DNA of 45,588 bases from Cysteiniphilum sp. JM-1 (GTDB lineage Bacteria > Pseudomonadota > Gammaproteobacteria > Francisellales > Francisellaceae), in assembly GCF_008711525.1 (NCBI RefSeq), contig NZ_VXKS01000020.1, positions 1-45,588 on the forward strand. The letters run 5' to 3'. Of this stretch, positions 8,222 through 15,276 are shown piece after piece (positions within the stretch are counted from its first letter, which is position 1; every line of letters starts with the position of its first letter). Both the position numbers and the translations under genes were made by a program. The notes below the pieces were generated by a model. The model did not search any database, was not told the origin of the DNA, and worked only from the letters and a program-made list of their open reading frames with translations.

Positions 8222-8992
8222 TTAAACTCCTTTGAACATTAAGGCGGTCATTAGAAAGTCTAGACCTAAAATTGCTAAAGAGGAATAGACAACGGTCTTT
8301 GTCGTCGCTTGCGCAATACCTGCGGAATTAGCACGACAATTATAACCTTGATAAAGCGAGACAATCGCCACGGCAATGCCAAATACTAGGCTTTTTAAAA
8401 TACCATTCATCACATCATCATAAAATAACACTGAAGCTTGCATATTACCCCAGAATGTGCCGCTAAAAAGCCCCAACAGTTTGACGCCAATAAGGTACCC
8501 ACCCCAAATCGAGATGGTTGAGAAAAACAAATTTAAAATAGGCACACTTAAAACACATGCCCAGAATCTAGGTGCCAAGATAAAACGAACAGGGTCAACG
8601 CCCATCATATTAAGGCTGGCAAGTTGCTCGGTGGCTTTCATTAATCCCACTTCAGAGGTTAGTGCGCTGCCTGCGCGTCCAGCAAATAATAAAGCAGTGA
8701 CCACGGGTCCTAGCTCACGAATAATGCTTAAGGCAACCATTGGACCTAAAGCCGATTCAGCGCTGAATTTAGCAAGTGTATAAAAGCCTTGTAGTGCTAA
8801 GACAAAACCAATGAATAAACCTGAAACCAGAATGATCAAGACCGAGTTGATGCCAACATGATAGGTTTGCGTAATAATGCTACGTGGATTGCAACGCCCA
8901 AATGTCATCTCAAGTGCCAGTAATATTGACTCACCGAGATTAGTAATTGTATTTAAGGTATTGCGACCAAGCACTTGGAGTATTTTTAGCAT
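8222..8992 (-). CDS. mlaE: MlaE, permease subunit of the Mla transporter
   Basis: The product of 256 residues has about six hydrophobic segments and the MlaE permease signatures. GPVVTALLFAGRAGSALTSEVGLMKATEQLASLNMMGVDPVRFILAPR is the coupling region that contacts MlaF. The dimer forms the inner-membrane core of MlaFEDB. A GAGGAAG site precedes the ATG, and mlaF ends 15 bases upstream. Confidence 0.93.
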   Translation of the reverse strand: MLKILQVLGRNTLNTITNLGESILLALEMTFGRCNPRSIITQTYHVGINSVLIILVSGLFIGFVLALQGFYTLAKFSAESALGPMVALSIIRELGPVVTALLFAGRAGSALTSEVGLMKATEQLASLNMMGVDPVRFILAPRFWACVLSVPILNLFFSTISIWGGYLIGVKLLGLFSGTFWGNMQASVLFYDDVMNGILKSLVFGIAVAIVSLYQGYNCRANSAGIAQATTKTVVYSSLAILGLDFLMTALMFKGV

Positions 8993-9007
8993 GAATCACT
9001 TCCTCAT

Positions 9008-9805
9008 TTATTGCAATGTGCTTAAGAAGTTAGGCGCAGGATAATCAAATGCCACCGGACCGTCTGCGCTACCGGATAGAAACTGTGAGACAAAGGGATC
9101 TTTACTGTTTTTGATAAATTCAGGTGATCCCTCAAGCATCACTTGTTGATTGGCAATGATAATGACATGATCAGCAATGCTCATCACCTCATCAATATCA
9201 TGTGAGACAATCACGGATGTCATATGTAGTGCATCATTAAGCTCTTTGATTAGGGTTAAAATCACCTTTAAAGAAATAGGGTCTTGACCAGTAAATGGCT
9301 CATCATAAAGCATAAGATCGGGATCTAATGCAATGGCGCGGGCAAGCGCCACGCGTCGCGCCATGCCGCCTGATAACTCGCTAGGCATCATATCGGCTGT
9401 GCCGCGCAGTCCAACAGATTGTAGTTTCATTAATACTAAGTTATGAATGAGGTGTTCACTTAGGTCGCTATTTTGACGCAAAGGGAAGGCAACATTATCA
9501 AATACCGATAGTTGCGTGAAAAGAGCGCCTGATTGAAATAAAACGCCCATTTTCTTACGTAAAGCTAATAATGCTTTTTTATCTAATGAATCAAGTTCAT
9601 GATCAAGGACACGAATATCACCGCTTCGAGCTTTTATCAGGCGACCAATCAGGTGCAAAAGAGTGGTTTTACCAGTGCCTGAGGGACCCAGTATTGCAGT
9701 GATTTTACCCTTTGGAATACTGCATGTTAGGTTCTTATAAATGCATTTTTCACCACGGAAAAAGGCGACTTTATCAAAGCTTACAGCAAGGTGATCGTGA
9801 GACAT
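9008..9805 (-). CDS. mlaF: MlaF, ATPase subunit of the Mla transporter
   Basis: The 265-residue ABC ATPase shows Walker A GPSGTGKTT, the Q-loop in LFQSGALF, signature ELSGGMARRVALARAIALDPDLMLYDEPFTGQDP and switch His in IVSHDIDE. The LSGGM form of the signature is usual for MlaF and its relatives. The C-terminal tail runs about 30 residues past the core and likely reaches its dimer partner or MlaB. The ATG overlaps the minE stop (TAATG), which joins the lipid transport genes to the division genes in one coupled unit. Confidence 0.93.
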   Translation of the reverse strand: MSHDHLAVSFDKVAFFRGEKCIYKNLTCSIPKGKITAILGPSGTGKTTLLHLIGRLIKARSGDIRVLDHELDSLDKKALLALRKKMGVLFQSGALFTQLSVFDNVAFPLRQNSDLSEHLIHNLVLMKLQSVGLRGTADMMPSELSGGMARRVALARAIALDPDLMLYDEPFTGQDPISLKVILTLIKELNDALHMTSVIVSHDIDEVMSIADHVIIIANQQVMLEGSPEFIKNSKDPFVSQFLSGSADGPVAFDYPAPNFLSTLQ

Positions 9806-10104
9806 TAGGCGTTTAATGCTTGTTTAGGTTGGTTTGACTCTTCAGGGATAGTAACATTAAGCTCAAGGACAGATCTATCTCCTTGGCTATCGATGTCAAT
9901 TTTTATGTCATTATGTCCGATATTGACGTATTTTTTGACAACCTCAAGAATGTCATCTTGTAGTTTATTGATGAAATCTGGCTTTTTAATACCAGAGTGA
10001 GCTTCATTTCGCTGGTGTGATACGATGATCTGTAAACGCTCTTTAGCGATATGCGCGCTATTTTTTACTTCAGGTTTACTTTTAAAAAAATTAAACAATC
10101 CCAT
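9805..10104 (-). CDS. minE: MinE, cell division topological specificity factor
   Basis: The product of 99 residues begins with the membrane-targeting GLFNFFKSKP. Next comes the MinD-binding helix AKERLQIIVSHQR and the dimerisation domain (PDFINKLQDDILEVVKKYV...VLELNVTIPE). It drives the pole-to-pole oscillation of MinD. The ATG at 10104 has GGAGGAAAG upstream and lies one base after the minD stop; an alternative start five codons earlier lies within minD. A short polar tail follows the core. Confidence 0.93.
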   Translation of the reverse strand: MGLFNFFKSKPEVKNSAHIAKERLQIIVSHQRNEAHSGIKKPDFINKLQDDILEVVKKYVNIGHNDIKIDIDSQGDRSVLELNVTIPEESNQPKQALNA

Positions 10105-10105
10105 G

Positions 10106-10960
10106 TTACTTTCCTCCAAATAGACGCTTTAAAAGCCCTGGTTTTTCTGCTGTGATAAAGCGTAGTGGTTTATCATGACCTAAGAAGCGCTCAACAGCAT
10201 CAATATAAGCTTGACCTGCTTCGCTGTCTTGATAAGCAGTTACTGGCACACCTGAATTTGATGCTTGTAATACCATTTTGGATTCTGGAATAACGCCTAA
10301 TAGCGGGATAGATAACACATCTTTGACATCATCAAGTGATAGCATTTCACCTTGCATAACACGTGTCGGATCATAGCGCGTAATCAAAAGCTTAGCGTCA
10401 ACGGCTTCACCATTTTCTTTGGCTTTCCGCGTTTTACTGGATAGCACGCCAATGATGCGATCTGAATCGCGTACAGAGGAAACCTCAGGATTGGTAACCA
10501 CAATCGCTTTGTCAGCATGAAGCATTGCCATTAATGCGCCTTTTTCAATACCTGCAGGCGAGTCGCAAATAATATAATCAAAATTTGCTTTAAGCTCCTT
10601 CATAATATCTTCTAAGCCAGCTTCAGTTAAGGCATCTTTGTCGCGCGTTTGTGACGCAGGTAGAATGTAAAGATTCTCAGAGCGTTTATCTTTAATCAAT
10701 GTTTGATTGATGTTTGCTTCTTTATTGATGAGGCTGATTAAGTCATAGACAACGCGGCGTTCGCAGCCCATGACAAGATCAAGATTTCTAAGGCCTACAT
10801 CAAAATCAATAACAACGGTTTTAAAGCCCTTCATGGCTAATGCTAATGATATCGCGGCACTTGTTGTGGTTTTGCCAACACCACCTTTACCTGAGGTGAT
10901 GACCACGGTTGTGGCGCGCGGCTTGGCATTTTTTTTGGTTTGTTTGGAATCTGTGCTCAC
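10106..10960 (-). CDS. minD: MinD, septum-site determining ATPase
   Basis: The deviant Walker A GKGGVGKTTTSA, switch I (IDFDVGLRNLDLVMGCE), switch II (CDSPAGIEKGA) and the C-terminal amphipathic membrane helix GLLKRLFGGK identify MinD. I chose a GTG start at 10960 (284 residues) because AAGGA stands 9 bases before it; the frame also opens at a TTG at 10981. With either start the protein carries about 20 extra polar residues (TDSKQTKKNAKPR) before the usual N-terminus, which E. coli MinD lacks. Confidence 0.95.
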   Translation of the reverse strand: MSTDSKQTKKNAKPRATTVVITSGKGGVGKTTTSAAISLALAMKGFKTVVIDFDVGLRNLDLVMGCERRVVYDLISLINKEANINQTLIKDKRSENLYILPASQTRDKDALTEAGLEDIMKELKANFDYIICDSPAGIEKGALMAMLHADKAIVVTNPEVSSVRDSDRIIGVLSSKTRKAKENGEAVDAKLLITRYDPTRVMQGEMLSLDDVKDVLSIPLLGVIPESKMVLQASNSGVPVTAYQDSEAGQAYIDAVERFLGHDKPLRFITAEKPGLLKRLFGGK

Positions 10961-11008
10961 AGTATTTAATCCTTGATTCAATTGTTATTTTCTTAAAAAG
11001 GGGGGAGC

Positions 11009-11692
11009 CTAAATTTGGCTGATCATGATTGTACCGTCTTTTAGCTGTATTTGATAGCCATTATTGTCATTTCCAAGCGGTTCAACAGGCTCTTCAAAAA
11101 TTTTATACTGACCTGCAATTGATACAAGATCTGCTTCTAATTTGTGACAAAAAATTCGTGCATTGGTGTCGCCATCTAATCCAGCGACTGCACGCCCACG
11201 TAATGTGCCATAGACATGAATATTGCCACTGGCTAATAACTCAGCACCTGAGCTTACGGACGATAAAATAATCAAGTCACCATTTTGTGAGATCACTTGC
11301 TGACCTGAACGCACGCGCGAGCTGATGATTTTGTGTTGTGACGTTGAGACTTTATTAACGGAAACCGTCGGCGCGGGAATGTTTTTCCCTTCTTTGAAGA
11401 TTGGAAAACCTTTCGCTTGTAGGGCATCGGTTAACGTCTGATCAGGTAATCTAAAACCTACGGTAAGTAGTGTGTGTTTTCTTAACATTTCAGTTAAGCT
11501 TTCGATAAACTCAATCGTTAATCCGCTTGTTAAGGCAGTTAGTTCAATGACCATTGGAGTATTATTAAAGAATTGCGGCGCTTGTTTTATCTTGGTTGTG
11601 ATTTGTTTTTCAATGTCCTCAAGATCTGTACTCAATATTTGTAATACGCTCAACGTAAAGAGACTTCCCTTGATTTGAAAAGCTGCCGGCAT
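11009..11692 (-). CDS. minC: MinC, septum-site determining inhibitor of FtsZ
   Basis: The product has 227 residues in two parts. An N-terminal FtsZ-inhibiting domain (FQIKGSLFTLSVLQILS) leads, and a C-terminal beta-helical domain with SGQQVISQNGDLIILSSVSSGAELLASGNIHVYGTLRGRAVAG binds MinD and dimerises. The ATG at 11692 with AAGGGA upstream is preferred over a start nine codons earlier. It is the first gene of the minCDE-mla-ibaG cluster. Confidence 0.94.
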   Translation of the reverse strand: MPAAFQIKGSLFTLSVLQILSTDLEDIEKQITTKIKQAPQFFNNTPMVIELTALTSGLTIEFIESLTEMLRKHTLLTVGFRLPDQTLTDALQAKGFPIFKEGKNIPAPTVSVNKVSTSQHKIISSRVRSGQQVISQNGDLIILSSVSSGAELLASGNIHVYGTLRGRAVAGLDGDTNARIFCHKLEADLVSIAGQYKIFEEPVEPLGNDNNGYQIQLKDGTIMISQI

Positions 11693-11750
11693 TTTGTTTC
11701 CCTTGTTATTTTGTCGCACTTTACCAATAATGGTAGCGCAAATGCATTTA

Positions 11751-11794
11751 TTGCATCGTTAAAATATATCGATTTTATAACGAATATCATGATA
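11751..11794 (+). promoter_or_regulatory. Promoter and palindromic operator before the FecCD permease
   Basis: TTGCAT (11751-11756) and TTATAA (11775-11780) are spaced by 18 bases. A perfect 10-bp palindrome TATCATGATA (11785-11794) lies where transcription would start. Its flanks match a Fur box at about 12 of 19 positions, so iron control is possible but not shown. Confidence 0.35.
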
Positions 11795-11820
11795 ATTGGC
11801 AAGGCTAATTATGCCTTTAG

Positions 11821-12888
11821 GTGGTAAATTATGATGAAAGGGCGAAAAAGTTGCAGACACAGATAAATAAAGTGAGAAAAATTAAAAAAATAAATAAGGC
11901 AAGTAGAGTTGTTGGCTTTAATCTCATATTAGGCTTATTGTTGCTCGTGCTGTTTGTTATCGTGAGCTTACTGTCATATGGTCACAATGCGCATTTAAAC
12001 AGCTCATTGGCGAGTCAGCTGTTTTGGCAATATCAGTTAATTATCTGGGTTGCGGCAACGCTTGTAGGTGGTGGTTTGGGTGTCAGTGGTGCTATTTTGC
12101 AGTTGGTATTACGTAATCCATTAGCCGATGCCAGTATTTTAGGTGTCTCCTCGGGCAGCCAATTTGTTGGATTGATGCTGTTGTTTATCTTACCTGCTTA
12201 TTTTGTGACACTGACGCATTATTCATATTTACTCTTTTTCCTTGCGTGTGTGTTTGGCGCATTTATCGTGCTTATTGTGTTTTTGCTGGTAATTAGCTTA
12301 CAGGATCGTCTTGCTAATATCGCTATAGTAATTTTGCTTGGTGTCGGTGTTTCAGCGATTTTTAGCGCGTTAACGGCATTGATTATGAGTTTTAGCCAAG
12401 CGCAAACCTTGCAGCAAATCACCTTGTGGCAATTTGGCGGCTTCGTCAACATCACTTGGCAGCAGGTGATATTATTAGCTATTACTACCATGATATTTTG
12501 CAGTTTTGCTTATTGTAGAAATCAGGCATTTGATTTATTGAGTCTGGGTGAATCTGAGGCAATGATGATGGGACTTGATGTCAAAAGATTATTGATTCAG
12601 TTGGTTGTGTTATTGGCATTCTTAATTGCTGCCAATGTCTCGGTTGCCGGCCCCATTGCCTTTTTAGGGCTTGTTGCACCTCATATTGCCAGAATGTGTA
12701 TTGGCACGAACAAAATGAAGTATTTGCTGACAAGCAGCTTTTTGTGTGGTGCGATTTTAATGCTAATCAGTCAGTTTTTATCGCAAAATTTGCTTTATCC
12801 CATGGTTATTCCTGTTGGTGTGATTACTTCTTTAATTGGTGCACCGTTTTTAATCTTCTTGGTGATTCGCGCATTGGCAGGCAAATAG
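11821..12888 (+). CDS. FecCD-family ABC permease (iron-chelate or cobalamin type)
   Basis: The 355-residue protein has the ten-helix layout and signatures of FecCD/BtuC permeases: GGGLGVSGAILQLVLRNPLADASILGVSSGS and NVSVAGPIAFLGLVAPHIARM. It would form the inner-membrane channel for an iron-siderophore, heme or B12 importer. No binding protein or ATPase is next to it, which is unusual since these genes normally sit in an operon. A basic, soluble stretch of about 30 residues (AKKLQTQINKVRKIKKINKASR) precedes the first helix. The start is a GTG with weak ribosome site; a start further in is possible. Confidence 0.85.
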   Translation: MVNYDERAKKLQTQINKVRKIKKINKASRVVGFNLILGLLLLVLFVIVSLLSYGHNAHLNSSLASQLFWQYQLIIWVAATLVGGGLGVSGAILQLVLRNPLADASILGVSSGSQFVGLMLLFILPAYFVTLTHYSYLLFFLACVFGAFIVLIVFLLVISLQDRLANIAIVILLGVGVSAIFSALTALIMSFSQAQTLQQITLWQFGGFVNITWQQVILLAITTMIFCSFAYCRNQAFDLLSLGESEAMMMGLDVKRLLIQLVVLLAFLIAANVSVAGPIAFLGLVAPHIARMCIGTNKMKYLLTSSFLCGAILMLISQFLSQNLLYPMVIPVGVITSLIGAPFLIFLVIRALAGK

Positions 12889-12923
12889 CGCAGTAAGTAG
12901 TATAGATTGTCATAAGCCGACTG

Positions 12924-12932
12924 TGCTATGAT
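12924..12932 (+). promoter_or_regulatory. Extended -10 element before the 12973 gene
   Basis: TGC followed by TATGAT (12927-12932) matches an extended -10 box about 40 bases before the start codon. No good -35 box is at the usual distance. Confidence 0.3.
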
Positions 12933-12972
12933 ACGCGCTAACTAAAACCAGAGTATTGATTTATTGATTGCT

Positions 12973-13392
12973 ATGAGTCGTTTTCAACAAAATATTATTT
13001 ATGCAGGGATTTTAATTGCCGTGATTGGCTTTTTTTGGGCGATTGTCCCTAAAACACAATATGAACCACATGCGGTGTATTTGCCACAAACCAAAGAAGT
13101 TTACTCGCCGATCAAGCTTCAGGATGTACAGTTTTATGCCTCAGAAGATATGAATTTAAGAAAGGCGGTGCCTGTAGTTAACGGGCTTAATGAATCGCCA
13201 ATTGGTATTATCCGTGTTGATACGCATTATACGAGCAAAAAAGAAATCCAAGCAGCTTGTGAGCAAAATGTGCAAAAAGCCAAAGAAGTAGCAGCGCAGT
13301 ATGGTGCTACTAAAGTCATTGGTAATTGTGTGGCTTCAGGCAATACTGGACCGTTGGATGGTGCTAATCTTTACGCTTACGCTTATCATTAA
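12973..13392 (+). CDS. Small membrane-anchored or exported protein, function unknown
   Basis: The 139-residue product has a short N-terminal signal anchor (IIYAGILIAVIGFFWAIV) and a periplasmic domain. The C-terminal half (QAACEQNVQKAKEVAAQYGATKVIGNCVASGN) has two cysteines and an alpha-beta pattern faintly like RcsF or DUF4156 envelope proteins, which also end in GA-Val-rich repeats. This likeness is weak. The ATG at 12973 is preferred over an in-frame TTG three codons upstream. Confidence 0.5.
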   Translation: MSRFQQNIIYAGILIAVIGFFWAIVPKTQYEPHAVYLPQTKEVYSPIKLQDVQFYASEDMNLRKAVPVVNGLNESPIGIIRVDTHYTSKKEIQAACEQNVQKAKEVAAQYGATKVIGNCVASGNTGPLDGANLYAYAYH

Positions 13393-13453
13393 TCTATTGA
13401 GTTTTCTAAATAAATAGCGATAAGTAGCTATGCAAATATTATCAGGTATTTTT

Positions 13454-13518
13454 CTGGATTCACGGATCAAATCCGAGAATGACCGCAAACCGTCATATTC
13501 TGGCTTGACCCGAATATC
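13454..13518. repeat. Short palindromic interspersed repeat
   Basis: Two halves, GGATCAAATCCGAGAATGAC and GTCATATTCTGGCTTGACC, are imperfect inverted copies about 8 bases apart. The wording (GGATCAAATCCGAGAATGAC) is that of a small repeat seen scattered in many proteobacterial genomes. It lies in the gap before fmt. Confidence 0.55.
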
Positions 13519-13553
13519 TATGATTATCAATAAACCATTGTTTAGGTGCTTAT

Positions 13554-14507
13554 ATGTCAAATAATCTTAAATCATTACGTATCGTCTTTGCTGGTACGCC
13601 AGATATCTCAGCACATGTGCTAAGTGCCTTACTTGAAGAAAATTACAATATTGTTGGCGTTTTCACGCAACCAGATCGTGCTAAAGGGCGCGGTAAAAAA
13701 CTGGAGTGCTCGCCAGTTAAAACGTGTGCTTTGGCACATGATATTCCAGTGTTTCAACCGTTATCATTCAAAAAAGAGCCTGAAGCAATCAAGCAACTAG
13801 TGGACTTAAATGCCGATGTGATGGTGGTTATTGCTTATGGCTTATTATTGCCAAAGGTGGTGCTGGAAACCCCTAAACAGGGATGCATTAATATTCACGT
13901 ATCCCTTTTGCCTAAATGGCGAGGGGCTGCTCCCATTCAGCGCGCGATTGAAGCATGTGACAATAAGACTGGTATTACTATTATGCAGATGGATGAAGGC
14001 TTAGATACTGGTGACATCTTACATGTGCTAGAAACGCCTATTTTGGCTGATGACACTAGTTTGAGCTTACATAATCGCTTGGCAGAGTTATCAGTTCCAG
14101 CTGTTTGCACTGTGCTTAAAGAGATGGCAGAGCATACATTAACCCCGCTAGTGCAGCCTGAGGGTGCGACTTATGCTCATAAGCTGACTAAAGAAGAAGG
14201 GTTGATTAACTTTAATAACCCTTGCCAGGTAATTGATTGCAAAGTTCGCGCCTTTAGTCCTTGGCCAAGTGCTTATATGATGATTGATGACGAAGCAGTC
14301 AAGTTCGCCGATATTGAGATTATTCATCAGATGTCAAATTCGGCGATTGGTAGCATTATTGGCGTAGATAAAGAGGGGCTAAAAATTCAGGCGCAAGATG
14401 GTATAGTCAATATTGGTTCATTACAATTCCCAGGCAAGAAAATGCTGGCTGTAGCAAGTATTCTTAATGGTAAAGATTTAAGTTATCTTATAGGAAAAGA
14501 AGTTTAA
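13554..14507 (+). CDS. fmt: Methionyl-tRNA formyltransferase
   Basis: The 317-residue protein has the formyltransferase hallmarks: VFAGTPDISAHVL at the N-terminus, the flexible loop (RAKGRGKK) that contacts tRNA, and INIHVSLLPKWRGAAPIQRAI with the catalytic Asn-His. GITIMQMDEGLDTGDIL follows and the OB-like C-terminal domain runs from about residue 205. It formylates Met-tRNAi using 10-formyl-THF. The usual partners def and rsmB are not adjacent; instead a repeat lies upstream and a Fic gene downstream. Confidence 0.96.
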   Translation: MSNNLKSLRIVFAGTPDISAHVLSALLEENYNIVGVFTQPDRAKGRGKKLECSPVKTCALAHDIPVFQPLSFKKEPEAIKQLVDLNADVMVVIAYGLLLPKVVLETPKQGCINIHVSLLPKWRGAAPIQRAIEACDNKTGITIMQMDEGLDTGDILHVLETPILADDTSLSLHNRLAELSVPAVCTVLKEMAEHTLTPLVQPEGATYAHKLTKEEGLINFNNPCQVIDCKVRAFSPWPSAYMMIDDEAVKFADIEIIHQMSNSAIGSIIGVDKEGLKIQAQDGIVNIGSLQFPGKKMLAVASILNGKDLSYLIGKEV

Positions 14508-14550
14508 CTAGATGCTTGGGCCGACGTGATTAACTTGGAGAAACTCAAAA

Positions 14551-15165
14551 ATGATTTTGTCAAATAAGGCAAATAAACTAAATATCACCAATCAATTAGA
14601 ACTGGCTAAAGCAGAAGAAAAAATAAGCAAACAAAAAGCAAAACAGCTATTTATCAGTGGTGATATTGATCAGGTTGAAGTCGGCAAATTCGTGGGATTA
14701 TCATATATTCATGCTTATCTTTTTGCAGAGATCTATGATTTTGCTGGCAAAATTCGTGAGGTTAATATTGCCAAAGGTAATTTTCGTTTTGCACCTTTGA
14801 TGTATCTTGAGCAATCATTAAAATATATCGATGCAATGCCACAAACCAGTTTTGATCAGATTATTGAGAAATATGTTGAGATGAATATTGCACATCCATT
14901 TAGAGAGGGCAACGGGCGTGCAACACGCATTTGGTTGGATTTGATCCTAAAAAAAGAAATTCAGTATGTGATTGATTGGAATCAAGTGGATAAAGACGAA
15001 TATTTATCGGCAATGGAGCGCAGTGTGGTTAAAGACGTTGAAATCAAAGTATTACTTAAGCAAGCATTAACCACGCAAATAAATGATAGGGCGCTCTTTA
15101 TGAAAGGCATAGATATTAGCTACTACTATGAGGGGTATAGTGAGTTTAAGACTGAGGATTTGTAA
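14551..15165 (+). CDS. Class III Fic protein, NmFic-like AMP-transferase
   Basis: The 204-residue protein carries the complete Fic motif HPFREGNGR (H115-R123), so AMP transfer from ATP to a hydroxyl is expected. The C-terminus holds SYYYEG (S190-G195), matching the class III inhibitory helix motif (S/T)xxxE(G/N) with E194 as the self-blocking Glu. Segments such as SGDIDQVEVGKFVGL, IYDFAGKIREVNIAKGNFRFA and YVEMNIAHPF recall Neisseria NmFic, whose family modifies GyrB and ParE. The start has GGAG 11 bases upstream. No separate antitoxin is adjacent, as expected for class III. Target is inferred from family. Confidence 0.88.
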   Translation: MILSNKANKLNITNQLELAKAEEKISKQKAKQLFISGDIDQVEVGKFVGLSYIHAYLFAEIYDFAGKIREVNIAKGNFRFAPLMYLEQSLKYIDAMPQTSFDQIIEKYVEMNIAHPFREGNGRATRIWLDLILKKEIQYVIDWNQVDKDEYLSAMERSVVKDVEIKVLLKQALTTQINDRALFMKGIDISYYYEGYSEFKTEDL

Positions 15166-15184
15166 TGTGGTGATGTATAAATAA

Positions 15185-15240
15185 CCTCGCCCCTTGTGGG
15201 AGAGGTCGTGCAGCTTAAGCTGAACGGGTGAGGGGGAGTT
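15185..15240. repeat. Palindromic repeat with CAGCTTAAGCTG centre
   Basis: CCTCGCCCCTTGTGGGAGAGG forms a bulged hairpin, followed by the perfect palindrome CAGCTTAAGCTG and GGGTGAGGGGGAG. The wording is that of an interspersed repeat common between genes in proteobacteria. It fills the gap between the convergent Fic and trpE(G) genes and may help end transcription. Confidence 0.5.
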
Positions 15241-15276
15241 AAAACTTAACTTATTCTTGATGAGCTGCAATACTTT

